Of a DNA stretch of 64,000 bases, positions 38,188-50,759 are shown piece after piece (position 1 is the stretch's first letter; each line of letters begins with the position of its first letter). Below the pieces are notes generated by a model. The model was given only the letters and a program-made list of their open reading frames with translations, was not told the origin of the DNA and ran no database searches. The stretch spans positions 25,121,936 to 25,185,935 of the forward strand of contig CM034233.1 in NCBI GenBank assembly GCA_019916065.1, written 5' to 3'. This DNA is from Vitellaria paradoxa (lineage: Eukaryota > Streptophyta > Magnoliopsida > Ericales > Sapotaceae). The translations under genes were made by a program, and so were the position numbers.

Positions 38188-38670
38188 CTACTCACTTTCA
38201 TACACATCTCTCTCAAGGTTCCAAGACCAACTTAGGGATTGGCATAAATGTCAAACAAATAGTACACAACATGGTGATGTATTAGGTTCTCAATTTTTCC
38301 AACAAGAATTAATGTGGTGAGAATAGCATTGTTGTGACATTTCCTCTTAAAACAATAACAGTTTGAATCTATTTAGGTTGTTACCCTCATATAGCCTTCA
38401 ATTTAAATATTTGCCAGTTGTCCTTGATTACCAAGTCACACCCCTATAGAAATCGAGCTAATTCGAATAGAGCTTTAGGTTACTTAAGCTCATCTCAAAC
38501 TATTAATACTAGGCTCTAGCTTGGCTCACAAATAGCTCAAGTAATCAAAACGATGTCATCTTGGTATAGAATATAATAAATAAAAATAAATAACTTGAAT
38601 AAACCAAAACGACACCCTTTTACTAAACCGAAACGATGTCATTTTGGCAAAAAGTTATTGTATAAGATAA
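38188..38670. repeat. Segment related to 10430-10633 plus 12590-12900
   Basis: The two parts are contiguous here, giving the pre-insertion (or deleted) form of the 10634-12588 block. No gene. Confidence 0.55.
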
Positions 38671-39122
38671 ACATTATAATAACTAGTATTTTGATATGAG
38701 ATATTTTTCTTATAAACTGAGATATTTTGGAGGTAGACTTCTTAATGCACCGAGTATCTATGTAAAATAGTTCAATATAGTTTGTAATTTATTATTTTTT
38801 TTTGGAAGCTAGTTTAAATATGTGTTGGGAAAGTTGATCATAGATGTTTCAAACTTTGTTTATTTAATTTGAGCCACATTTAGATTTTGAAATACTTCAC
38901 TCACTACCAAATATTATATTAAAATAAAGCATTATAACAAGAGGTTTTTAATATGAGACATTTTTCATTGCAAGTTGAGAAATATTGAAACTTGACTACT
39001 TGTCGTAATGCACCAACCATCTATGTAACTTAGTTTCATAGTTTAATAATTTTTTTAGTTTTTCTATGCTAGTTTGAATATGTTGTGGGAAAGTTGATCA
39101 GAGATATTTCAAGCTTTATATG
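38671..39122. repeat. Diverged tandem duplication of about 200 bp at 260-bp spacing
   Basis: 38671-38867 and 38930-39122 share order of words: ATTATAA...TATGAGA(T/C)ATTTTTC, AATGCACC, CTATGTAA, GGGAAAGTTGATCA(T/G)AGAT. It lies directly downstream of the kinase remnant. Confidence 0.7.
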
Positions 39123-39275
39123 TTTTCATACCTTTGCTCACAAAATATGAATAGTTGCAGATTCATAATTAACGACAACGTATGAAACTACACAAGTTAT
39201 AGAAATTCACAGCAAAAATGATAGGACACAATAAAATGAATAATATCACATTGTATACATATAGCTAGATAGCTC

Positions 39276-40437
39276 TCACTTCAAGGAAGGGATAGAATAA
39301 GTCGAACCTAATGCAACATTATCTATGGATGAAGAGTCTTTTGGTGCTCTCGGAGGAGAAAATAAGAAAGGCTTTGGTGGGATTTGCAAGGACTCTACAC
39401 TTCCTTCTAACATTTCCACCACCCTGTTCATGGATGGTCTATTAGAGGGATTAGATTGTATGCACCACAGCCCAACTATTATCATTTTCTTTCTTTTCTC
39501 ATTTCTCAATTCGTTTGTAATTCCATGCAATCCAATTTCCTTATCAAGTTCAAGATGCTTGTATATCCATTCTGGAAAATATATTTCACTAGTATGATCA
39601 ACTCCTACATCAATACCCTCTCTCTCCCCAACCAATTCCAAAATCATCATTCCATAACTATAAACATCTGACTTGGAAGAAACCACTCCAAAGTTCCTAC
39701 AAATTACTTCAGGAGCAATATATCCAACTGTGCCTCTAGTGCTCAACCGTGATATAGTACTCTCTTTATTAAGGCAGAGTTTAGAAAGGCCAAAATCAGA
39801 TATTTTTGGACAGAAGTCTTGATCTAGAAGAATGTTATGAGGCTTTATATCAAAGTGCAGAATTTGTGTGTTACAACCGAGATGTAGGTACTCTAACCCT
39901 CTAGCAATGCCAATTGCAATTTTGTACAATGTCTCCCATCCTAATAGAGGTTCTATCATCAATGAACTTCTCTTGTATATGAATTTCTCCAAAGATCCAT
40001 TTGGCATGAACTCATAAATTAGAGCTCTTTTATGACCCTCATAGCAAAAGCCAATGAGACTGACAATGTTAACATGGGATGTCCGACTAATACTCGCAAC
40101 TTCATTAAGAAATTCTTCCCCATTACCTTTCGAATCCTTCAAAAGCTTCACTGCCACAAACTGGCCATTTTTTAACTTTCCTTTGAACACGCTACCATAG
40201 CCTCCTTCACCGAGTTTGTCTTTGAAAGAGTTGGCAATTTTCTTAACCTCTGAATAGCCATACCTTAGCGGAAAAAGAGACTTAAAGTTCTTCATAAAAG
40301 TCTCAATATTTTGATCATCTTTTGTCTCAACTTCCCAAAGGTTTGGACTTTCTTACTGAAGAAGCATAACAAGATTATTGTGATCACCATTACAATAGAA
40401 GCAACTCCTGTGAGACAGTGAATAAGATGCCGAAGTC
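39276..40437 (-). pseudogene. LRK10L-2-type receptor kinase remnant (membrane segment and kinase), frameshifted
   Basis: The minus strand holds a near-complete kinase: LGEGGYGSVFKGKL, VAVK, ILHFDIKPHNILLD, SDFGLSKL and GTVGYIAPEV, ending at 39276. HFD in place of HRD makes it a non-RD kinase, as usual in the LRK10L-2 (Lr10-like) group and unlike gene B. Coding homology goes upstream of the first Met at 40295 (ETKDDQNIETF), but TAA at 40355-40353 stops that frame. A membrane segment (VASIVMVITIILLCFF followed by SKK) is encoded just upstream at about 40421-40350 in another frame, after a plausible acceptor CTCACAG. So a frameshift separates the membrane segment from the kinase. No ectodomain of its own was found; fragment E lies upstream. 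Probably a pseudogene, unless an unseen intron restores the frame. Confidence 0.72.
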
Positions 40438-40439
40438 AA

Positions 40440-41085
40440 ATGGTGCACGGTAATGCTAAATATGCTTTTTAATTTAATTAGAATGGATACATGATAGTCA
40501 TACACATGGTTATTGAGTTGAACAAAGTCATAAAGTGTTGATAATTTTCAAGGCTGTACGTTCTCCTAAACTCAGTAATAGAAAATTCATCAATATTACA
40601 TGTTCTTTTTCCACTTTATTTTTTCTTTTGGGTGATGAATTAAAAGGGCAAATCAATAGAAATACGTACAAATCATCAATGTTGTAGTACTATTTTTAGA
40701 AAATGAATACGAAAAGCTTGTTCGGTACATGAATTTGTGGAGGAAGAATAAAATGAAGCAAAAAAGTTACTAGTTTGTGTTAATTTTTATTTATCCAAAG
40801 TAAAAATTAGGACTTTTTCACAAATATTTATTCATTTTCTTATTATTTTTTTCTAACTCTACCCAAAAAATAAATAAATAAAATTTGAAAAAATCTAATT
40901 TTTTCAATTCATTCTACTTTCCTAATATTTTCCTTCAATTTTTCTTTCTCCCATAAATCTATTTGCCAAACGAGCTAGCATAAATGACAAAATACATGGC
41001 TCAGCATTGTTAGTAAAAACATATCTATCATGAATTTCCCGTGATCGAAAGACAAGATAATATCAATAAGATTTATGTCTGTTGC
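40440..41085. other. Intron-like AT-rich stretch, nothing recognised
   Basis: Between the kinase remnant and ectodomain fragment E. No coding or repeat structure identified. Confidence 0.5.
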
Positions 41086-41089
41086 AAGA

Positions 41090-41700
41090 ATCAGTCTGTA
41101 TTTTATCTTATTGGGAGTTCTTTCGTCTTGCAACAAAATTCAACCAGGATGAAATTAGTTCACATATACAACAAATGGTTAAATGAATGTAATTTGGTTT
41201 ATTCTAAAAATCATTCCCCAACATTATAGGTCATTTATGGAGGTTTCAATACCTTATGCATTGGCGGGCATTGAAATGTTTGGTTGTGATTTTGGCACTG
41301 GCCTCCTCTGTGTCGACACTCGACGCAATCCTTGGACATATGAAGTTGAAGTTGGACATATGAAGTTAATAGTTCAAATGGCTTACTGGAATTAGGATTT
41401 GTAAACGAAAGGGAAGGAGAGTTGGGAAAAGTCAAATTACTGAAGGCATGGCAATTCTTGTTGTCTAAATGACTTTGGAGCATTTGGTCATGGATTTCGA
41501 CTTCAATCGATCTGTACCGATTTGTTGTCATTACTTTGAATAACATTGCTATTAATGCTTTTTATATCAAACCATGGTCCTTCATTTCCTAGTCGGATCC
41601 GTGGGAATGGATGATGATCACAATTGATGGGCACAACCCACATTGAGGATATGTGGAATTGGAGAAAGGAAAGGAAATCGGTCCGAATTTTCAAAAATTA
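41090..41700 (-). pseudogene. Copy E: broken LRK10-like ectodomain fragment
   Basis: Remnants of exon 1 (41251-41700) and of exon 2 (about 41090-41135). The 5' end is lost by a deletion joining GTCCGAATTTTC to the upstream TTAAGTGGTTCC word, which removes ATG, signal peptide and promoter. A one-base loss after CGLC (about 41630) shifts the frame, and about 260 bases are missing from the middle (junction near 41395). The C-terminal CVECRHRGGQCQNHNQTFQCP and the donor AAG|GTATTG remain. It is dead as an independent gene; it keeps the ancestral CVEC cysteine. Confidence 0.8.
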
Positions 41701-44700
41701 AGTGGTTCCATTTGTTTGTTGGAACAGTGGGTCAGCCAAAGACTCCAAGGAGACTCGGCTCGTCGACTCTTTCAAAGCTTATCTTTTTCCTTCTAACACA
41801 AAACTTCTCTCTCGATTTTCCCATTTATTATAATAAATACTTATAAAATAATAATTTATTTAACCAGACTAAAATTAATTATTCATTAAACTATTTTATC
41901 AAAATAAGATTTAATAATAATAATTTATTATTAAATTTATTTATTTTATTTTATCAATTAATACAATGAAATATTAATTTATTGAAATTATTTATTTTCT
42001 CAAATTAAAATTAATTTAATAAATAATAATTACTTTAAAATAATTTATTTTATTAAAATTTTTATTAAATAAAAATTGTTTTTCATAAATAAAATACACT
42101 AGATTTTGTATTTTATTAATATAATTTATTAATTAAACTAAAATTAGTTGTTTTGTTAAATTAGTTTATCAAAATAAAATAATTTTTAACAACTAAAAAT
42201 TTATTATTAAAATTAATTACTATTAAATCTATGGTAGAATTATTGTTTTATAATTGATATTTTTATTTAAATTATATACTTTATAAAATTAATTATTATT
42301 AAAATAACAATAATTATGATAATTATTTTATTCTAATATTTTAGTAAGATTAAATATTAACTTTTACCTGTCAATTTATTTCTATTCTAAACACAACTAA
42401 TTTTTATTCTTTTAATTTTTAACATTTTTAAATACATCATAATTATTATCAAGGTAATATTTATTCTCTCATTTTAAAGATAAATATTGTAAATTTATTA
42501 TTTTATTAACTGTTATTAAATAATAAATATTTCGTAATTTTTTACCCAAATTTTTACCTCCAAGTTGGCGACTTGGTTATAATTTGCCCTTTATTTCAAT
42601 GCAATGTCCATCCGCTTGATGGACAAGTCGAAACAGTACCCAAAAAAAAAAAAAAAAGGGCAAAGTAGACCCGTATATTTTGGGCCTCACAAATTTCCAC
42701 TGGAAATCAATGCGGTGACAGAAGCCTTGTCGGAGGATTTTCTCACAAGTCAAGACTGGTTTTTATCAAACCCTTAAATGACTTAAAAAAAAAAAAAACC
42801 TCTTGTTTATTATTAGGAGTTATTTGAAACTTTAAAGATAAAATAAATCTCTATAAATTTTAATGAAATTTAAATTTCTTATTTACGGTGAAATTATGAG
42901 GATGTAGGGTTAGTAAAAATTTGGCCAAAAAGTATAGTAAAAATATAAAAATTTAATATAAAATTGATATGTAGTAAATTTAATTGAAATAAAATATAAA
43001 AATTAATAAAAATTAATAGACTTTGGTTGATTTTGACTAACCCAACATCCCCTATGAATTGTAACTGCTGCTGATTTATGATAATTTTTTCGCTCTAAAC
43101 ACCCTCTATGATTATTAACCCTTCTATCTTCTCTGTGATTTTTCTGAGGACTCCTTGTCAAGCCATTTTACTCTTAAATAAGGATGATTCATTTTGTTAA
43201 AATAACATAAAAATTATAATAAATAAAAAATATTTCATGTAAAGATAGTTCTTTTATCATTTTAGACATAAAATTACTTATCAAGTGTTTTTGCGTTTAA
43301 GATCCATTAAGAAAGAAAATTATTGTATTGCTTTGCACATTACATGGTATTTGTTTATTAGTAACGACAAACTTATTAAAAGTTTTTTTTTTTTTTTTTT
43401 TTAAATTGAATGAGCTTTCTTTCTCATATTTTTATATTGTGATTTTGATACTTTTTATTAGATAATTTAAATTAGAATAATATTGAACAGAAAATTAATG
43501 CAATTATCGCCGTGAAAAAATTTAGTGTGATATGAATAAAAGTATAAATATAGACCACTTCTTATTTTTCAAAAAACTAAATGCAATTAGGTACTAGAAA
43601 TTTTTTTCTTTTTTCGTAAGAACGTAACAGTTGAATTTGTTATTGTAACATTATAAGAGATTTTCTATTACTAAAATTAAGATTTTCTAATTATAAAATT
43701 TTGTTGTCTTGTTACTTATTGATTTTTTTTTTCAAACTCTTGAATTCGATAGGACATTATAAGAGATTTTATATATTTTTTTAATATCTATTGGGATTAA
43801 ATAAATTTTAGAAATAATTTAAAATTTAGTTTTTTAAGTATTGAAAATAACATGTACGTGGACTTATTGAATAACTATAGATTAAAACAACTGAATTACA
43901 ATAAGATTTGAACATTTTCAAAATTATTATGAAATATATAGTAAAATAAAAGAAAATTCTAAAAAAAGCATGTACTTGAGTAGACTCTTGAAACAATAGG
44001 ATTTATTTCGCTTTCTTATTAAGTGCGCAACTCTTTCATAGAAGAGGGAGATTTTTGTTACAAAGTTACAAAATTATTATGGGAGAGTATTAGCCATTGT
44101 ATGATGATGATGATGATTACCAAGTGTGCTTTGAGAGAAAGATTTTTGTTACAAAAATTATAAAGTTATGAGAGGAGATTAAAATTTTAAAAGGATTTTA
44201 AATTTTAAGTCAATTTTATAAATTAAAAAGAAATATATATTACACATTCTTAGAAAACTAATTCGGTACGTCTTATTTTGACAGTATTAGACAACTACTT
44301 AATAACTGTGACGACTCTGATCAAATATGTACAGTCAAAATTACATTTCATCTTTTCAGTGTTTTAAAATAGTATATTATAATTTCTCTGAACATTTGAA
44401 TAATTATACTTACGTCTTTCAATATTTGAAAATTATATTTACATATATTATTTCGAAATGTTATTAACATTGATTCCTTTTATTAAGGCAACCGTTAAAA
44501 TTTAGCAGAAAGTGTCAAAATAAACAAAATTTTAGGCATTTTTTCATTTTTATCCTCTACTCTCATATATTAGTTAGTGTTTTTTTTAATAAAAATCCCC
44601 AAAAACAAATAAAAACAAATAGTTTGATAAATTTTTGTAGAGAAAACTAAGAAATATGTGAGAGAATGAGAGATAAAATAAGAAAAATATTTAAAATTTT

Positions 44701-44922
44701 GATTAATTTGATATTTTCTATTAAGTTTTAATGGTTTATTTAATAGAAGGTGGTCACTGTTAATAATATTTTAAAATAAGGAAGAGAAGTATAATTTTTA
44801 AATGTTGAGGGATGTAAATATAATTACCTAAATATTGAGAGAATGTAAGTGATTTTATTCTTTTCAAAATTATTATTCTAACGTTAAAAACAATGTTTTA
44901 ATGGTGAAGTGGGAGTGCTTAT
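41701..44922. other. AT-rich spacer E, no gene
   Basis: Same family of spacer without solo LTR, SINE or MITE, so it keeps all empty sites (for example AAATGCAATTAGG near 43581). In place of the (ATT)n tract it has (ATG)n at about 44101-44116. Ends at AGCA (44923-44926), joined to exon 3 of gene D. A candidate AATAAA for gene D is at 44859-44854. Confidence 0.65.
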
Positions 44923-46102
44923 AGCAGGCAAATCATGAGGATAAAGCCTCCAATTACAACTGAAGAAGACACAGTTTGAATATTGTGAAGTTAGATTTAC
45001 TTAAAAATATATTGAAACAACAAAAAAGAATCGCAAAAATGGAAGAAACAGAATGCTGTGGATGAAAACTGTAAAATGGCAACTAAAAAGAGTCATAGCA
45101 TGAAATTCTAATGGAGATATTTGAATAAATTTTATTTTATTTACCTGCGGCAAGAATCAATTTGAATTTAGTTTTACTGTTGGTATGGGAATTGTGAGTT
45201 CTTTCTTCCTGCAGCAAATTTCAGCGAGGACGAAATTAGTTCAGAGAAATCAAATGGTTGAACGAATGTAATTTGGTTTATTCTAAAAACCAGGCCCTAA
45301 CACTATAGCTCATTTATGGAGGTTTCAATACCTTATGCATTGGCGGGGATTGATATGTTTGGTTGTGATTTTGGCACTGGCCTCCTCTGTGTCGACGTTC
45401 GACACAATCCTTGGACATATGAAGTTGAAGTTGAAGAAGGAAGGTAGCAGTTAATAGTTCAAATGGGTTATCCGTATTAAAATTTGGGTGTTTTGACTGA
45501 CTCATGGGCAGCTGAACTACTGAGCAACACTGTTGAAAATCAGAAGGAAGGAATTGTTGGTTGGGTTGATGTTTGTAGAACAAGTCGAAGCCTTCACATG
45601 TTTCAGTGGGAAAATGCTTGAAAAGTTCATGTGTGCGATTAGAATTGAGTTCATAACCTTTGTTGCATTTGAACAAGGTGAGAATGTTAGGGATTGTAAA
45701 AGAAATGGAAGGAGAGTTGGGAAAAGTCAAATTACTGAAGGCAAGGCAACTTCTGTTGTCTAAATGACTTTGGAGCATTTGGTCATGGATTTCGACTTCA
45801 ATTTGTACCGATTTGTTGTCATTGCTTTGAAAAGCATTGCTATTAATGCTTTTTATATCAAACGATGGTCCTTCATTTCCGAGTCTGATCTGTGGGAATG
45901 GATGACAATCACAATTGATGGTCCACAACCCACACTGAGGATACGTGGAATTGGAGAAAGGAAAGGAAATCGGTCCGAATTTTCCACAATCGAAGAACTC
46001 GGGACAACTCATTTGGGCTTCGTTAGGATTTTCAGCACAGACAAAATGGAGTTGCAGATGAGAGAGAACAAAGCAAGCAAGAAAGAAAGGAGCAATTGCC
46101 AT
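44919..46102 (-). CDS. Copy D: kinase-less LRK10-like ectodomain protein
   Basis: Exon 1 46102-45332 (257 codons), exon 2 45208-45145 (64 nt), exon 3 44959 to a TAA at 44921-44919; splice sites intact, 291 aa. The architecture is the same as C: signal peptide, GUB_WAK_bind, WAK-associated region, then the LILAAVVIGGFILMICLL hydrophobic tail and a stop at the AGCA breakpoint. Exon 1 and the upstream region are B-like (CVERRHRGG, LQLQLHMSK), whereas exons 2-3 and intron 1 are C-like, so D is a recombinant. It has also lost the last cysteine of the WAK-associated motif (YQSPP against YQCPP in B), which could weaken folding. No stop or frameshift; promoter block present. A functional protein is possible but unproven. 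Confidence 0.7.
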
Positions 46103-46451
46103 CTCAAAATCAAAATTTTCAAATTAAACGACACCTCACCCCGTCACTAAAAGCAATGAGAGGAACGAAATGCTCTTCCTTTGGAACTGCTATTTAATTC
46201 TGCTGAAACCAATATTCAGATGATTTTAACCCTCTCAACACGGCAACTGACTTGGAAAACATAGCAGATGAAGACTTCAGACAACCGAAAGCAATGCCGC
46301 ACAAGATCTTTTAAGTGGTTCCGTTTGTTTGTTGGAACAGTGGGTCAGCGAAAGACTACAAGGGAGACTTGGCTCCTCCACTCTTTCAAAAGCTTATCTT
46401 TTTCCTTCTAACACAAAACTTCTCTCTCGATTTTCCCATTTATCATAATAA

Positions 46452-49431
46452 ATATTTATAAAATAATAATTTATTTAACCAAACTAAAATTAATAATTCA
46501 TTACACTAATTTATCAAAATAATATTTAATAAATAATAATTTATTATTAAATTAATTTATTTTATTTTATTAAATTAATACTATTGAAATATTAATTTAT
46601 TGATTAAAATTATTTATTTTCTCAAATTAAAAATATTTTTAATAAATAATAATTACTTATTAAAATAATTTATTTTGTTAAAATGTTTTATTAAATGAAA
46701 ATTGTTTCTCATAAATAAAAATACACTAGATTATGTATTGTATTAATATAATTTATTAAATTAATAATTTATTTAATTAATCTAAATTGTTTTATTAAAT
46801 TATTTTATCAAAATAAAAACAATTTTAACAAATAAAAGTTTATTATTAAAATAAATTACTATTGAAAATCTATGATAAAATTATTTTTTATAATTGATAT
46901 TTTTATTTAAATTATATATTTTATTAAAATTAATTATTGTTAAAATAATAATAATTATGATGATTTATTTTATTATAATATTTTATTACTATTAAGAATT
47001 AACTTTTACCTGTCAATTTATTTTCATTTTAAATATAATTAATACAATTAATTTTTATTTTTAAAATTTTAATATTTTAAGTATAATATAATTATTATCA
47101 AATAATATTTATTTTTTCATTTCAAAGGTAAATTATTAATTGTTATTAAAATAATAATTATTTTCATAATTTTTTTTTACCCAAATTCCCCTATGTTGGG
47201 CGAGTTGTTATAATTTGCCCTCCGTTTCAATGCAATGTCCATCCGCCCAAGGTACAAGTCGAAACAGTACCAGAAAAAAAAAAAAAAAAAGAAAAGAAAA
47301 GTAGGCCCGTATATTTTGGGGTCACAAATATCCACTGGAAATCAATGCGGTGACAGAAACCTCGTCGGAGGATCTTCTCACAAGTGAAGACTGGTTTAAA
47401 AACCAAATATCACCTAAATGATTTAAAAAACAAACTCTTGTTTATTATTAGGAGTTATTTGTAACTTTAAAAATAAAAATAAATCTCTGTAAATTAGAAT
47501 GAAATTTAATTTTTTTTACTCATGGTGAAATTATGAGTGTTTGGTTAGAAAAAATTTGACAAAAAATATAATAAAAATACAAAAATTTAATTAAAAATTG
47601 ATGTGACAAAATTTGAATGGAAGAAAGTGTAATAATTGGTAAAAATTTGTAAGCTTTGGTTAATTTTGACTAACCCAATGCCTCCTATGAATTGTAACTT
47701 CTACTGATTTATGATAATTTTTTTCACTCAAAACACTCTTCATTAATTATTAACCCTTCTATCTTCTTTGTGAATTTTCTGACAACTCCTTGCCAACCCA
47801 TTTTACTCTTAAATAAGCATGATTCATTTCGTTAAAATAACATACAAATTATAATAAATAAAAAAATATTTCATGTGTAGAAAATTCTTTTCTCATTTTA
47901 GACATAAAATTACTTATCAAGTTTTTTACATTTAAGATCCATTAAAAAAGGAAATCATCCTCTTATTTTGCACATCACATGGTATTTGTTTATTAGTAAC
48001 AACAAATTTATTAAGAGTTTTTTTTTTTTTTTTTTAAATTGAATGAGCTTTTTTTTTTTTACATATTTTTATATTGTGATTTTGATACTTTTTATTAGAT
48101 AATTTAAATTAGAATAATATTGAACAAAAAATTAATGCAATTATCGCCGTGAAAAAATCTAGTGTAAACTGAATGAAAAGTGTAAATATAGGCAGCTTTT
48201 TATTTTTTAAAAAACTAAATGCAATTTGATATTATAAACTTTTTTCTTTTTTCAGTAAGAATATAACAGTTGAATTTGTTTTCGCAGCATTATAAGAGAT
48301 TCTCTACTACTAAAATTGAGACTTCTCAATCATAAAATTTTGTTGTCTTTTTACTTATTGATTTTTTTTTTTATTTTCGAACTCTTGAATTCGATAGACA
48401 TTATAAGAGGTTTTATATTTTTTTAATATCTATTGGAATTAAATAATTTTTAGAAATAATTTTAAATTTAGTTTTTTTAAGAATTGAAAATAACATGTGG
48501 ACTTATTGAATAATAATAAGATCAAAACAATTGAATTATAATAAGATTTGAACATTTCTAAAATTATTATGGAGTACGTAGTAAAATAAAAAAAATTCTA
48601 AAAAAAGCATGCAGTTGAGTAAACTCTTGAAACGATGGGATTTATTTCGCTTTCTTATTAAGTGCGCCAACTCTTTTATTGATAGAAGAGAGAGATTTTT
48701 GTTGCAAAAATTACAAAATTATTATAAGAGAGTATTAGCCATTGTTATATCTTGGGGATTATTATTATTATTATTTTTATTAAGTGTTCTTTGACAGAAA
48801 GATTTTTGTTACAAAAATTATAAATTATTACGGGAGATAATAACTTTAAAAGGATTTTGAATTTTAAGTCAATTTTATAAATTAATATGAAATATATATT
48901 CCAAATTCTTAGAAAACTAATTTGGTACGTCTTATTTTGACAGCCTTAAACAATTGCTTAATAAGTATGACGACCCTGACCAAATATGTTGCAATCAAAA
49001 TTACATTTCATCTTTCGAGTGTTTTCAAAAGAGTAAATTATAATTTCTCTGAACATTTGAATAATTATACTTATACCTTTTAATATTTAAAAATTATATT
49101 TACAAATATTATTTTGAAATATTATTTACAATGACTCCTTTATCAAGTCAACCGTTAAAATTTAGCAAAAAGTGTCAAAGTAACCAAAATTTTAGGTGTT
49201 TTGTCAATTAATTTTATCCCTCCCTCTCTCATATATTCGTTAGTTTTTTTTTTTTTAATAAAAATCCCCCAAAACAAGTAAAACAAATAGTTTGGTAAAT
49301 TTTTGTAGAGAAAACTAAAAACTATGTGAGAGAATGAGGGATAAAAAAGAAAAATACTTAAAACTTTGATTAATTTGATATTTTCTGTTAAGTTTTAATG
49401 GTTTATTTAATAGAAGGTGGTCAATGTTAAC
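46452..49431. other. AT-rich spacer D, no gene
   Basis: Counterpart of 16562-19552; AAATG near 48226 is uninterrupted (no solo LTR). No supported coding sequence. Confidence 0.65.
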
Positions 49432-49446
49432 AATATTTCAAAATAA

Positions 49447-49651
49447 AACCCTTGGGGTTGGTCCAGCGGCTTGAGGGAGTATTTCCTACATAGTTTGCCT
49501 GGGTTCGATTCCAAGGGCCACCCACCACAAGCACAAGCTTGTGACTTATCTGGTTGGTGGGTTTGTGAGGTATTCGTCTGCCCCTGGTTTACCGGTCGGC
49601 TACACGGTCCGTTGAGGACTGCAATAAACCGGCCGGCGGATCATAAAAAAA
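49447..49651 (+). mobile_element. tRNA-derived SINE (family 1), unit D
   Basis: Same insertion as 19568-19777: target duplication AATATTTCAAAATAA at 49432-49446 and 49652-49666, A-box-like TTGGTCCAGCGG and B box GGTTCGATTCC. The 3' part differs just before the A-run. Confidence 0.87.
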
Positions 49652-49900
49652 AATATTTCAAAATAAGAAAGATAAGTATAATTTTTAATTATTGAGGGAT
49701 GTAAATATAATTACCTAAATATTGAGAGAAGGCAAGTGCATTTTATTCTTTTCCAAAATTATTATTCTAACGTTATAAACAATGTTTTAATGGTGAAGTG
49801 GGAGTGTCTATAGCATTAAAAAACAAAAATGTGAAACACAAACTTTACAATTCAAAAATAAGATAAAATATATAGAATTTTCCAATATTGGAAAAACTAA

Positions 49901-50241
49901 GATGTCACTTGATTTACTTTTCTATTTTCTAGTTTTCTATTTTATGTGTTTTCTGTTTTAAAAATCTCAAAATAAGGAAACAAAAAATGCTTTGTTTTAC
50001 TTGTTTTGAAATTTTCTTTATTTTGGTTTGAAAATACTTAAAACGAATTTTTACCATTTTTCATTTTATGTCTAAACTCATTTTCTATTTTTTAAAAAAT
50101 AATTTTGGAAACACAAGTGATCAAATGCGTTTTGGATTATTTTCCTTATTTTCAAAAGCATAAAGTGGCAAATTTATTCAAAATAGAAAATAGAAAACAA
50201 AAACAAAAAACAAAAAATAAAAAAATAAACCAAATGACACC
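49901..50241. mobile_element. Tourist-like MITE, unit D
   Basis: Twin of 20029-20368; left target TAA is kept and the right one has become CAA (50242-50244). Terminal inverted repeats GATGTCACTTG and the complement of GGTGTCATTTG. Confidence 0.84.
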
Positions 50242-50759
50242 CAATATAACAGTTAAATAACATCACTTTTAATAGAATTTTTATATGCTAGTTCAATCTC
50301 AATCAATCAAACAAGAAATCATATTTATAAAAGTGAAAAAAATGAGACATAAAAATTTATTAAAGAAACCATTATCAAACATAAAGGGAGAAAAACCTCA
50401 AGTCTCAGAGGGGTATCCAAAACTCTTTCACTATGTGATTTCGATTATCAAAACTTCTTCACAAAAGTTACACAATCAAGTCCACAAGGGAGAATCACCA
50501 TGTGAATCAAGTCCACTACTAATAACACCAGTCTCTGAAAAATGTGTCTTTAGCTAAGTATATGAGAGAAATTTTTATGAAGCAAAATAGATGAATATGA
50601 TCTTCTCTCCTTAATTCTTGCTCTTGAACCCATGATAATGTCTTTTTTATATAGAATACAATAAGAATAGAATCTAGAGTATGATTGAATATTATTTTTA
50701 TTGTTTTTGTTAGGTCTATTATTTTGATTAATTAATTTCACTAATGACAATTGCGAGTC

